From Nanoarchaeales archaeon (lineage in GTDB: Archaea > Nanobdellota > Nanobdellia > Woesearchaeales > UBA583), in NCBI GenBank assembly GCA_013215525.1, contig JABSQY010000025.1:1-9583 (forward strand): a stretch of 9,583 bases of DNA, read 5' to 3'. The stretch's first letter is position 1. The number at the start of each line of letters is the position of its first letter. The translations under genes were made by a program, and so were the position numbers. Positions 1 through 6,674 of the stretch are shown piece after piece. Below the pieces are notes generated by a model. It was not told where the DNA came from. It saw only the letters and a list, made by a program, of their open reading frames with translations, and did not search any database.

Positions 1-2
1 AA

Positions 3-251
3 TCTTTCAACTATCCCGATGGGTCAAGATTTAGAATAAGATCTAAGTCAGTAATCATGCAGTCTGACAGTAAAAGACTTCAATATGAGCTCAAGAGAGA
101 AAAATCTGCAACAGAGGTTGTTTTTAAATCTGAATCAACATTTGACTTTTCAAAGATACAGACAGAGGGAGGATTTTTAAACAAGGCAAGCTTGAGAGAT
201 TTTAAAACTCATAAAAAACTAAATTTGCATTTTTTTGGACTCCTCAAATAA
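3..251 (+). CDS. 3' end of an unrecognised protein (5'-truncated by window edge)
   Basis: The frame is open from the first bases of the window through the Met codon at 57 to a TAA at 249-251, so the gene very probably begins outside the window and the Met at 57 is internal. The visible 82 residues are soluble and basic, with a motif NYPDGSRFRIRSKS and a C-terminal stretch KLNLHFFGLLK. I recognise no family. Base composition is visibly less AT-rich than the genes that follow, with more CAG, GAG and GGG codons, which could mean a better-expressed or recently acquired gene. No neighbour on the same strand lies within 250 bases, so an operon link cannot be judged. Confidence 0.55.
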   Translation, partial: SFNYPDGSRFRIRSKSVIMQSDSKRLQYELKREKSATEVVFKSESTFDFSKIQTEGGFLNKASLRDFKTHKKLNLHFFGLLK

Positions 252-287
252 AAACATAATAAAAATATCAAACAGTTGTAATAAAAA

Positions 288-315
288 TGAATTTAAATAG
301 TTTAATTTAAATTCA
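288..315. terminator. 11-bp hairpin after the first gene
   Basis: The perfect arms TGAATTTAAAT and ATTTAAATTCA are separated by a 6-base loop, 37 bases after the stop at 251. It may act as a 3' end or processing signal for the upstream transcript. The composition is nearly all A/T, so chance is not excluded, and there is no clean T-run directly after it. Confidence 0.35.
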
Positions 316-485
316 AGTAAACTTTTCAAAGATATTTTAAAATTTACAATTAAGTAATTAAAATAATGTTTTAATCTTATTTTTTTGTTTTCCATATGTA
401 CTCAAAAGTTTCGTAATGAATAAATAATCATGAAATTAGTTTATATATTTTTCTTTTATTATTATATAATAATAGTTATAAAATG

Positions 486-494
486 TTATAAAAT
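486..494 (+). promoter_or_regulatory. TATA-like box for the DUF4013 gene
   Basis: TTATAAAAT lies 20-28 bases before the ATG at 514. That matches the spacing seen upstream of several other genes in this window and supports 514 over 430 as the start. Confidence 0.5.
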
Positions 495-513
495 TAAAGA
501 TACTAACATAACC

Positions 514-1071
514 ATGGAAACATTAGATTTTAAAAAAGCGTTTAGTTACCCATTTAATAGAAAAATAGGATTATTAAATATATTTTGGATGTTATTACCA
601 ATTTTTGGTTGGCTAGCACTTGGAGGATATTCAGTAAGAATTATGAAAGGATTTATAAATAATAAATTTGATGAATTACCTGAATTTAGTTTTAAAAGTG
701 ATATGAGTTTAGGTTTTTTTATGTTTTTAAAATCAATTCCATTTTTTTTAGGTTATGGAGTAATAATCTCATTATTAATATTAATATCAGATGTATTTAG
801 ATATTTAGCTATGTTTATTGAATTTTTTATAATTCCAATTTTATTTATAAATTTCATAAATAAAGAAACAATTTCCTCTTTATTTGAATTTGAGATTATC
901 AAAGTTGTTTTTGAAGATATATCAGATTATATAATTACAATGATAAAAAGTATTGGACTTGTATTAATTTATGTTGTAATGTGTTTAATTCTTATTGGGT
1001 TTCCAGCAATGGTATTTACACCAAATATTTTTATTGCAGATTTTTATAAAAGAAAAGTTCTTAATAAATAA
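514..1071 (+). CDS. DUF4013 family membrane protein
   Basis: This 185-residue integral membrane protein opens with the DUF4013 signature: AFSYPF near residue 9, then a hydrophobic helix, a GGYSVRIMKG motif near residue 38, and DELPEF near residue 54. Predicted membrane segments lie at about 17-37, 68-98, 101-120 and 144-172. DUF4013 proteins are common in archaea and their function is unknown. I chose the ATG at 514 because the family begins just before the SYPF motif, a TATA-like box sits 20-28 bases upstream, and the 28 extra codons from 430 are low-complexity. The ferredoxin gene starts 15 bases after the stop on the same strand, so the two may be cotranscribed. Confidence 0.75.
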   Translation: METLDFKKAFSYPFNRKIGLLNIFWMLLPIFGWLALGGYSVRIMKGFINNKFDELPEFSFKSDMSLGFFMFLKSIPFFLGYGVIISLLILISDVFRYLAMFIEFFIIPILFINFINKETISSLFEFEIIKVVFEDISDYIITMIKSIGLVLIYVVMCLILIGFPAMVFTPNIFIADFYKRKVLNK

Positions 1072-1086
1072 ATTATTATTATTTTT

Positions 1087-1389
1087 ATGGTTGAAAAATT
1101 AAAAAGAGGAAATAAAATTCACATCTTTGTTTGTGTAAATCAAAGAGAGGACACATCTAAATCTTTTTGCAGTAAACACATCTCGCAAGAGCAATACAGC
1201 GAACTTAAAATGTGGAACAGAACAAATCATTTCCCTAAAGTATTATTAACTAAAACAGGTTGTTTAGGAGTATGTAATCCAGGTGGTGGTGTTGTTGCTG
1301 TGTACCCTTCTGGTAATTTTTACAAGGGAATTGAAAACATAGACGAAATCAAAAAAATTATTGAAGATGAATTAAAAGATATTAAATAA
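1087..1389 (+). CDS. thioredoxin-like [2Fe-2S] ferredoxin
   Basis: This 100-residue protein matches the (2Fe-2S) ferredoxin family with a thioredoxin fold, related to Shethna-type ferredoxins and the NuoE-like domain. It begins with a beta strand, IHIFVCVNQR. Its four cysteines at residues 16, 28, 59 and 63 (spacing C-x11-C-x30-C-x3-C, the second pair in TGCLGVCNPGGG) are the expected cluster ligands. The strand GVVAVYPSGNFYKGI and a C-terminal helix complete the fold. The likely role is as a small cytoplasmic electron carrier; its partner is not evident. It lies 15 bases behind the DUF4013 gene. Length and ligands look complete. Confidence 0.85.
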   Translation: MVEKLKRGNKIHIFVCVNQREDTSKSFCSKHISQEQYSELKMWNRTNHFPKVLLTKTGCLGVCNPGGGVVAVYPSGNFYKGIENIDEIKKIIEDELKDIK

Positions 1390-1422
1390 TTTATAATATA
1401 TAAATTAAAGTTAAGATATAAT

Positions 1423-2247
1423 TTATACATTATTTCTTTTTTCTAATTCCATAGCACAATCTGAAATTGGAAAGGATAAATTTATTAAATTAATAGAAGG
1501 TTCAACAGTAGAAATTTTTTTAAAAATATTATTTAAATTAATTATAGCACCATCATCTAAATTAGAAAAATCAAACTTAAAATCTTCTCCAAATTTCAAA
1601 TTTGTTAACACTCTATTTTCAAACATTTTAGCACCATATTGTAAATTAACACAATCAGCTGAATTTCTCATTAATAAATTTGTGTACACAGCTGAATTAG
1701 CAGGCGTACCAATAAACATAGATAATCCTTCAAACACAGCACCAGACACAATTTTTTGTCTTAACTCACTATTAGAACACACCCAATCAGATAAAACATT
1801 ATTATTTTCATACAACATATACTTAAATAAAAGAGAATTTCCTTTGCTATATCCACTTCGTTCAGACTTAATAGAATAACTCATAGCTTGATTAAGTGCT
1901 AAATTCATAATTTTTGAAATATATTTTTGATTTGTTTCAACTACATCAATATATTGTTCAGAAGAATCATCTTTTATAGTAGTAGGTAAAATTGATTCTA
2001 GAGTAATTATAGAATTACTCTCACCAGTATAATCTCTATCTAATTGAAGTAGTTCCCAAGATTGTATTGATTCAACACCAAGTTTTAAATGATCAAAAAA
2101 ACTTTTTTTAAGAAAAGATTGAATTTCAGATAAATTTTCTTTAAAAATTAATTTTTCTATAACTTCATCTAATACTTCATTCCCTTTTTGAATCCAATTA
2201 TTAGATTTCCAAGTTTCAGCATTAGAATATATTTCTCCCTCAATCAT
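1423..2247 (-). CDS. hypothetical protein, 274 residues
   Basis: This is a soluble protein on the minus strand that I do not recognise. There is no signal peptide or membrane helix. It has a largely helical N-terminal half with a run of charged residues around 24-60, and a middle section containing AVFEGLSMFIGTPANSAVY. Three cysteines occur without an obvious metal-binding spacing. It is divergent from the coiled-coil protein at 2508 and convergent with the ferredoxin gene at 1389. The start is supported by a TATA-like box 22-30 bases upstream and by the absence of earlier in-frame starts near it. Codon use matches its neighbours, so it looks like a genuine resident gene. Confidence 0.75.
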   Translation of the reverse strand: MIEGEIYSNAETWKSNNWIQKGNEVLDEVIEKLIFKENLSEIQSFLKKSFFDHLKLGVESIQSWELLQLDRDYTGESNSIITLESILPTTIKDDSSEQYIDVVETNQKYISKIMNLALNQAMSYSIKSERSGYSKGNSLLFKYMLYENNNVLSDWVCSNSELRQKIVSGAVFEGLSMFIGTPANSAVYTNLLMRNSADCVNLQYGAKMFENRVLTNLKFGEDFKFDFSNLDDGAIINLNNIFKKISTVEPSINLINLSFPISDCAMELEKRNNV

Positions 2248-2268
2248 AGTATTAATTAATTAATGTCT

Positions 2269-2277
2269 ATTTATAAT
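2269..2277 (-). promoter_or_regulatory. TATA-like box for the 274-residue protein
   Basis: On the minus strand the sequence reads ATTATAAAT, 22-30 bases before the ATG at 2247, the spacing of a leaderless or nearly leaderless archaeal transcript. The rest of the divergent intergenic region to 2507 contains no further gene that I can see. Confidence 0.45.
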
Positions 2278-2477
2278 CTTAACTTAAGAGTAATTATGAG
2301 GTTAATTTTATAAATAACGAAAAATTAAGTATTTTTATGAGTAGTGTACACAGATTAATGATTAATATTCCATTAGATAAAAATAAAACATTAACCTCTA
2401 CACACACACAATTGATTTTAAAATTAATAAAGTTGAATTTTGAAACTCTAGTTTTTAATTCTAAGTAAAAACAAAGC

Positions 2478-2487
2478 TTAAAATATA
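2478..2487 (+). promoter_or_regulatory. TATA-like box for the coiled-coil/zinc protein
   Basis: TTAAAATATA lies 21-30 bases before the ATG at 2508, again without a Shine-Dalgarno sequence between it and the start. Confidence 0.4.
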
Positions 2488-2507
2488 AAAAAAGATTAGT
2501 TTTTCTT

Positions 2508-2855
2508 ATGAATTCGGATATAAGTTCAGGACAAATAAGAAAAGCTTTTTTAAAAATTAAAAAAGAGATGAATATTTTATACATGAAGTTAGAACATTTA
2601 GAAGAAGAAAACATAAAATTAAATAACAAAATTGATGAAGATTTGAAAAATAAAGATAATAATCTAACTACTCCATCAACTAAAAGTAATAATCAACAAC
2701 AATTATTTATTGCAAATACTTTATCTGGAAAAGTACATCTACCACACTGTCCATACGCCAAAAAAATTGCAATTCAAAACAAAGAAGAGTTTGAAGATAT
2801 AAAACAGGCATTAAGACAAAAGTACATTAAATGTAGTTGTATTTCAGCTATATAA
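2508..2855 (+). CDS. coiled-coil protein with Ada-like zinc-knuckle C-terminus
   Basis: This 115-residue protein has two parts. Residues 8-48 form a charged helix (KAFLKIKKEMN then LEHLEEENIKLNNKI) with coiled-coil heptads, followed by a polar Asn/Ser/Thr linker at about 49-64. Residues 66-112 match the short domain resembling the metal-binding fold of Ada: IANTLSGKVHLPHCPYAKKI and then YIKCSC. Candidate zinc ligands are Cys81, Cys109 and Cys111 with His77 or His80. Proteins with this layout are familiar from Woesearchaeota-like genomes, where the tail usually reads GYKPCKC. The function is unknown; a protein-protein or nucleic-acid adaptor is a guess. It is divergently arranged with the 274-residue orphan. 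Confidence 0.75.
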   Translation: MNSDISSGQIRKAFLKIKKEMNILYMKLEHLEEENIKLNNKIDEDLKNKDNNLTTPSTKSNNQQQLFIANTLSGKVHLPHCPYAKKIAIQNKEEFEDIKQALRQKYIKCSCISAI

Positions 2856-2888
2856 ATAATTATAGGTAGTTACATTAATTTGTATCTA

Positions 2889-2910
2889 TAAGTATCAATT
2901 AAGATACTTA
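2889..2910. promoter_or_regulatory. 8-bp hairpin or operator before the surface-protein gene
   Basis: TAAGTATC and GATACTTA form perfect arms around AATTAA, 31 bases before the ATG at 2942 and 33 bases after the preceding stop. It could be an operator next to the promoter of the surface protein or a 3'-end hairpin for the upstream gene. A T-run follows only at 2923-2929. Confidence 0.4.
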
Positions 2911-2941
2911 AAACTAAAATCACTTTTTTAAATATACAAAA

Positions 2942-4444
2942 ATGAATAAATTTTTCAAAATAATAAATTACATATTCCTTATATTAATTACAATTAATTT
3001 AGGTTTTTCAAGTATAGAAGAATTCGAATTCAAATTAGAATTTGAACACGATTTTGATAATGATGATTATACAATTGAATGCGACATAACATACGATGGT
3101 CGTGATAAAACAATTGATTTTGATAAAGATACAAATGAAGATGATTTAGAATACTCTAAAAAATTTAAATATGACTTAGAAGTTGACTGTGATGAAGATG
3201 TAGATGAAATTACATTATATATATACAATGAAGATGATAAACGAATTGATAAGATTAAATATGAAGATGATGATTCATTTGAATATTATTTAGATTTAGT
3301 TGATAAAAAACAAGATTGGTTTGAAATTGAAATAACTGATAGGTTCAGAGATGATAATGAATGTACACTTAAAGTAGATAATGAAATATTTGATTACAAA
3401 TTTAATGACGACACAGATTCAAAGCGCCTTACAATTCAAAAGAACTATGATAAAACAGTAAGATTTACTTGTGATAACGAATTATCAAAATTAGAATTTA
3501 AAGCATTTGATAATAAAAATAATATACTTTTTAATGAGCAATTTGAAGATTCTAGATTTTTAGTTTTTGATAAACAAATCTTATTAGATTCAAATCAATT
3601 AAATATTGAATTAAAATATGATTTTAATTTAGATAATTCAAAATCAAAATTAATTTGTAAATTTGAGAAAAATGACATCACATCTGAATTCGAATTCAAA
3701 GCAGACGACACATTAGAAATAGACCAAACAATTGATACAAAGTTTACACTATCCTGTAACGATAAAATTGAAGAAATCAAATTTAACATTTTAGATAAAA
3801 ATGATAAAAAGCTAATTGAAAAAATATATGCAAATAAAAAGATTATAAATTATCAATTATATTTACAAGATTATCTATTTGAATTAAAAATAAAAGCAAA
3901 TTTGTCTAAAACAACATACTGTACACAGAATTTAGATGATAATAAAAATGAACAATCTAAAAAGTACACATATAACTTAGATCAAATCAATTATAACGTT
4001 AAAGCAAGTTTTGACAAAGTTATTGAATTCCATTGTACAAATTCATTAGATAAAGTAACATTGTATGTATATCCAAACGATAAAACAAAATCTTTTTATG
4101 AAAATTCAAAAAATGTACTATTTAGTAAAACTTTTGGAAAAGATAAAACAATAGATTATACTTTAGATAAATCAAAATTAAATAAAATTGAAATCAAACA
4201 AATAGAACAATCTAATGAAGATATAGAAGAAAGTATTGAAAATAAAGAATCAGAAGATAAAATAGTTGATAAATTAACTGAATCGGAGAAGAATATAATA
4301 CTTAATCCAACATTAAATCAAACTTTACAAGATAATCTATCTGAAAATAAAAAAGAGTTAAAATTAGAGGTTTTGATAATTTATATTAGTATTGGAATAA
4401 TTTTATTATTATTAGTATTATTATTTTTGAAAAAATTATTCTAA
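2942..4444 (+). CDS. acidic surface protein with four disulfide-type repeats and C-terminal anchor
   Basis: This is a predicted secreted, membrane-anchored protein of 500 residues. Residues 1-24 form a signal peptide or signal anchor. Residues 25-415 are beta-rich and very acidic, and residues 473-497 form a transmembrane helix followed by KKLF. The eight cysteines fall in four pairs (47/83, 141/177, 239/272, 327/365), 33-38 residues apart, and the pairs repeat every 88-98 residues. After each second cysteine comes a similar strand: DEDVDEITLYIY, DNELSKLEFKAF, NDKIEEIKFNIL, TNSLDKVTLYVY. This implies four tandem Ig-like domains, each with one disulfide. A charged stalk spans 420-470. I do not recognise a named family; a cell-envelope or adhesion role is inferred from the layout only. 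Confidence 0.8.
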   Translation: MNKFFKIINYIFLILITINLGFSSIEEFEFKLEFEHDFDNDDYTIECDITYDGRDKTIDFDKDTNEDDLEYSKKFKYDLEVDCDEDVDEITLYIYNEDDKRIDKIKYEDDDSFEYYLDLVDKKQDWFEIEITDRFRDDNECTLKVDNEIFDYKFNDDTDSKRLTIQKNYDKTVRFTCDNELSKLEFKAFDNKNNILFNEQFEDSRFLVFDKQILLDSNQLNIELKYDFNLDNSKSKLICKFEKNDITSEFEFKADDTLEIDQTIDTKFTLSCNDKIEEIKFNILDKNDKKLIEKIYANKKIINYQLYLQDYLFELKIKANLSKTTYCTQNLDDNKNEQSKKYTYNLDQINYNVKASFDKVIEFHCTNSLDKVTLYVYPNDKTKSFYENSKNVLFSKTFGKDKTIDYTLDKSKLNKIEIKQIEQSNEDIEESIENKESEDKIVDKLTESEKNIILNPTLNQTLQDNLSENKKELKLEVLIIYISIGIILLLLVLLFLKKLF

Positions 4445-4453
4445 AATATTTTT

Positions 4454-4477
4454 AAATTAATGTAACTACATTAATTT
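4454..4477. terminator. 11-bp palindrome between convergent genes
   Basis: AAATTAATGTA and TACATTAATTT are perfect arms around a 2-base centre (AC), and the top strand continues into a T-run. It lies 9 bases after the surface-protein stop and contains the stop codon of the convergent ArsC-family gene. The position fits a shared, bidirectional 3'-end signal. A 16-bp portion recurs in inverted orientation at 2866-2881. Confidence 0.5.
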
Positions 4478-4819
4478 TTTCTTAGCTAATTCTACAACAC
4501 TTTTAGAATTTCCAACAAAATATTCATTTTCAATTTTAACAATTGGTCGCTTTAAAAACGTGTACTCTGAGGTAATTGCATTTTTAAAATCTATCTCAGA
4601 TTTAATCTCATCTTTAACTAATTTATATTTCTGAGCTCTTTTATTAAATAATTCTTCATAACTTAATCCAGATACTTTAGAAATTTTTTCAAGATCTGAA
4701 ACAGAAATTGGATTATTTTTCAAATCATGATATTCAAAAAAATCATAACTGATATCTAATTCATTCATAATCCGTTTACACGTGTCGCACGTACTTAAAA
4801 AGTATAGTTTGTTTTCCAT
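4466..4819 (-). CDS. ArsC/Spx family thiol oxidoreductase
   Basis: This 117-residue protein belongs to the ArsC/Spx/YffB thioredoxin-fold group. The N-terminal strand ends in the redox motif STCDTCKRI (Cys11 and Cys14), a helical insert contains YEELFNKRAQKY, and the later motif FLKRPIV carries the conserved Arg91. GNSKSVVE follows near the C-terminus. Members reduce arsenate with glutathione or act as disulfide-dependent regulators. The CxxC and lack of a DNA-binding partner leave the substrate open, so the name arsenate reductase would be an over-call. The overall pattern resembles short bacterial, notably Bacteroidetes-type, members, so transfer from bacteria is possible. The stop is TAG, followed two codons later by an in-frame TAA. 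Confidence 0.85.
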   Translation of the reverse strand: MENKLYFLSTCDTCKRIMNELDISYDFFEYHDLKNNPISVSDLEKISKVSGLSYEELFNKRAQKYKLVKDEIKSEIDFKNAITSEYTFLKRPIVKIENEYFVGNSKSVVELAKKKLM

Positions 4820-4839
4820 AATTAAATTAAATTCAATTT

Positions 4840-4848
4840 AATATAAAA
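4840..4848 (-). promoter_or_regulatory. TATA-like box for the ArsC-family gene
   Basis: The minus strand reads TTTTATATT, 21-29 bases before the ATG at 4819. Confidence 0.45.
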
Positions 4849-5008
4849 AGATTTTGTATCATTTAGTTGAAATACACGTGAAAATAAATAGCAGTTTAAG
4901 ACATTAAATTACATTTTTTTCAATTTAATCTATTTTTTTATCCCTTAATTAAAAAGATATACATTATTTTAACCTTAAAACTATTAATAATAAAAATATA
5001 GATATAAT

Positions 5009-5299
5009 ATGACAAGAATTAATACTGTTGGGCTTGTTGGGGTAATAGGATATCTAACTCCACAAATAATAAATTCAACTATAAACTTAATTTCTAAAGT
5101 ATTTCCATCAAACAGTACACATAATGAACTCCCAAAGGATAACAGTACACAAAACCCATCAGTTAATATATCTATATCTCAATTAGGCAAAGCACTTTCT
5201 CAGATACAACAAAATGAACAATTAGAACCAAACTACAAATTAATCAAACCAGCAACACATCGAGGAATAGATTTATATGAAAAAATTAAAAGAATGTAA
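5009..5299 (+). CDS. small hypothetical protein rich in N-glycosylation sequons
   Basis: This 96-residue protein is not recognised. Residues 5-30 are moderately hydrophobic (VGLVGVIGYLTPQI) and could be a signal anchor. Residues 22-56 contain four N-x-S/T sequons (NST three times, NIS once), which would fit a glycosylated exposed segment if the cell has an oligosaccharyltransferase. The remainder is polar and Gln-rich, ending in a basic tail. The stop codon lies inside the first of two 22-bp repeats that precede the next operon. No upstream start competes; the promoter is not clear. Confidence 0.6.
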   Translation: MTRINTVGLVGVIGYLTPQIINSTINLISKVFPSNSTHNELPKDNSTQNPSVNISISQLGKALSQIQQNEQLEPNYKLIKPATHRGIDLYEKIKRM

Positions 5300-5314
5300 T
5301 ATATTTCATACATT
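5293..5314. promoter_or_regulatory. operator-like repeat, copy 1
   Basis: This 22-bp sequence starts AATGTA and ends TACATT, an imperfect palindrome with 6-bp arms and a 10-base centre (ATATATTTCA). It overlaps the stop of the upstream gene and lies just before the TATA-like box at 5324-5331. An identical copy starts 37 bases downstream. It probably binds the XRE regulator encoded in the operon. Confidence 0.55.
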
Positions 5315-5323
5315 TTACAAAGA

Positions 5324-5331
5324 TTTATAAA
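5324..5331 (+). promoter_or_regulatory. TATA-like box of the membrane-protein/XRE operon
   Basis: TTTATAAA lies 23-30 bases before the ATG at 5354 and sits between the two operator-like repeats. Confidence 0.5.
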
Positions 5332-5351
5332 TGTAATATATTTCATACATT
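5330..5351. promoter_or_regulatory. operator-like repeat, copy 2
   Basis: This is identical over 22 bases to the copy at 5293-5314. It covers the region between the TATA-like box and the ATG, where the transcription start is expected, so a bound protein here would block initiation. Confidence 0.55.
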
Positions 5352-5353
5352 CT

Positions 5354-5782
5354 ATGATAGGAAATCCAAAATGGTTTAATTTAAGAAAGTACGGTGGCTG
5401 GGGAATTACTCCAAAGACAAAGCAAGGTTATATTTATTCAGTAGGTGTTGGTGCATCAATTGCAGCGCCACAGTTAATTACAATACTTGAATTATCAACA
5501 AAAATTACAATTTCAATTACACTTGCACTATTTTGGTTAATTGACGCATTAGATATAATGTCAAAAATCAAATTAGATGAAAGAGAACAAGAAATTACAT
5601 CAAAAGCAGAAAAGAATGCAAGTTTAGTAATGGTTACAGCGCTTGCATTTGGATTAATAGTAATTATATTTACATCTATTCTAAAAAAATCAATTAACTT
5701 TGAAGCATTAGCAATTATATTTATTACATTAATTGCAGGATATATAGCAAAAGTGTACACAATACACAAACTGGAAAAATAA
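5354..5782 (+). CDS. DUF2178-like four-helix membrane protein
   Basis: This 142-residue membrane protein starts with a short cytoplasmic-type segment containing KYGGWGITP. Four predicted helices follow at about 25-45, 50-68, 90-110 and 114-134. Between helices 2 and 3 lies KLDEREQEITSKAEKNAS, matching the DERE-x-x-I motif of DUF2178-type membrane proteins. These proteins are typically encoded next to a very small XRE regulator, as here. Function is unknown; a stress or membrane-state role paired with the regulator is an inference. It is the first gene of the operon and is followed after only 2 bases by a paralogue. Confidence 0.7.
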   Translation: MIGNPKWFNLRKYGGWGITPKTKQGYIYSVGVGASIAAPQLITILELSTKITISITLALFWLIDALDIMSKIKLDEREQEITSKAEKNASLVMVTALAFGLIVIIFTSILKKSINFEALAIIFITLIAGYIAKVYTIHKLEK

Positions 5783-5784
5783 AA

Positions 5785-6204
5785 ATGATTGCAAAAACAC
5801 AATAGTATAAAAAGAAAAAGTACGGCGGATGGGGTCTAGATCCTGTAACTTGGCAAGCATATGTATACATACTTGTTCTTGTAGTAGTTGAGATATTAAT
5901 ACTTACATCACAATTATCAAAGCAACTAAAATTCGGATTAATATTAAGTATAACAGCATTTTCAGCAGTTGATTTATTTATTGTTTATAAAAAATTAAAA
6001 TCTGATGAAAGGGAAATACAAATTCAGCAAATCGCAGAAAAAAACGCATCCTTTGCAATGGTTACAGTATTAATTATTGGAATAATGTACAATGTTTTAA
6101 AAATGATAGAAACTCAAATATTTTATATTGACCCATTTATAATATTAGCATTACTCGCAGGATTAATAGTAAAAGGCTTAATATTTTATAAACTTGAAAA
6201 ATAA
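5785..6204 (+). pseudogene. second DUF2178-like membrane protein, interrupted by an in-frame TAG
   Basis: From the ATG at 5785 the reading frame runs for 139 codons to a TAA at 6202-6204, but codon 7 (5803-5805) is TAG. The product aligns end to end with the preceding gene: both have YGGWG starting at residue 13, the DERE-x-x-I motif, the following AEKNAS, four hydrophobic helices and the ending KLEK. TAG falls opposite Trp7 of the paralogue, so TGG to TAG is the simplest explanation. Downstream codons show no decay. It is either a fresh nonsense mutation, a readthrough codon, or initiation at a non-ATG codon after the TAG; no ATG is available nearby in frame. Confidence 0.7.
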
Positions 6205-6224
6205 AAATAAGTAATTAATAATAA

Positions 6225-6422
6225 ATGATAAATAAAATTAAAGAAATAAGAAAAGAGCAAAAGATAACTCAAGACAAGCTCGCTGAATTAGTTGATGTCA
6301 CAAGGCAGACAATCATCGCCTTAGAGCAAGGAAAATACAATCCATCACTAAAATTAGCATATCAAATAAAAAAAGCGTTAAAACAAGAATACATAGAAAA
6401 CATATTTGAATTCGATGATTAA
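6225..6422 (+). CDS. small XRE-family (Cro/CI) transcriptional regulator
   Basis: This 65-residue protein is almost entirely one helix-turn-helix domain: IKEIRKEQKITQDKLAELV (helices 1-2), then DVTRQTIIALEQGKYNPSL (recognition helix and the conserved EQGKYNPSL), then LAYQIKKALK and an acidic tail EFDD. It is the compact YozG-like type often encoded beside DUF2178-like membrane proteins. It starts 20 bases after the second membrane gene, so it is probably cotranscribed and likely represses its own operon through the repeat pair at 5293-5351. The family assignment is firm; the target is inferred. Confidence 0.9.
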   Translation: MINKIKEIRKEQKITQDKLAELVDVTRQTIIALEQGKYNPSLKLAYQIKKALKQEYIENIFEFDD

Positions 6423-6593
6423 AAATTATAAAAATTAATATTTTATTTAATTCACACCTTTCAACACAACCACAAACACCAACACACAGATAGCTGACAC
6501 AATCTAAAACCAAACTACAAAACAACTCCAAACAAAGTAGAAATACAATAAATTGTAGAAAAGTATAAATTAATTTACAAGAATTAAGACAAA
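6423..6593. other. A/C-rich, G-poor intergenic tail
   Basis: After the XRE gene the top strand from about 6449 to 6535 is nearly devoid of G and rich in CA repeats (TTCACACC, CACAAACACCAACACACAG). Its start resembles the tail at 8845 (TTAATTCACAC...TTTC...ACA). Within it, 6489-6506 forms a small stem around GCTGACAC, the reverse complement of the loop of the GC-richer hairpins at 8187 and 8910. A TACAAT/ATTGTA palindrome lies at 6544-6557. The end (6565-6589) is the 5' part of the promoter block of module 1. I see no gene; the minus-strand open frame here is a by-product of the skew. Confidence 0.5.
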
Positions 6594-6640
6594 CTTAAGA
6601 AATCAAAGATTTCTAAACCGTCGTAAAAACAAGTTTTTAC
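6594..6640 (-). repeat. two-hairpin element, copy a (minus orientation)
   Basis: Read on the minus strand it has hairpin 1 with arms GTAAAAAC/GTTTTTAC, a linker GAC-GGTTTAG, then hairpin 2 with arms AGAAATC/GATTTCT around TTT, ending CTTAAG. This is the most diverged of four copies. It interrupts the promoter region of module 1: the flanks align to the uninterrupted block upstream of module 4, with ACAAGAATTAA on the left. Confidence 0.55.
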
Positions 6641-6674
6641 AAAGCTTTAAGTAATTTAAAATATTAAATAAACT

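Larger units (their letters stand above)
252..513. other. AT-rich intergenic region
   Basis: This stretch holds a hairpin at 288-315 and the promoter of the next gene. The frame starting at 430 is open into the DUF4013 gene, but its first 28 codons are low-complexity (runs of Phe, Tyr and Ile) and include the TATA-like box, so I treat them as non-coding. I see no other gene or RNA here. Confidence 0.55.

Noticed and set aside
1682..1879. Plus-strand open frame inside the 274-residue minus-strand gene
   Set aside because: It is entirely contained in the longer gene, with no promoter and no family match.
2294..2629. Minus-strand open frame over the intergenic region and the start of the coiled-coil protein
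   Set aside because: It is a Phe/Leu/Lys-rich low-complexity product that overlaps a recognisable gene, with no plausible promoter.
3021..3701. GAATTCGAATTCAAA occurring twice in the surface-protein gene as a recombination site
   Set aside because: Both copies encode the peptide EFEFK in a strongly acidic beta-rich context, and they do not fall at equivalent positions of the repeats, so coding constraint explains them.
5434..5802. Minus-strand open frame opposite the first DUF2178-like gene
   Set aside because: It is fully antisense to a recognisable membrane protein and mirrors its hydrophobic codons.
6313..6531. Minus-strand open frame encoding a Cys/Val-rich peptide
   Set aside because: It overlaps the XRE gene and the A/C-rich tail. 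The cysteines and valines come from the G/T-rich complement of the CA-rich strand, and there is no start context.
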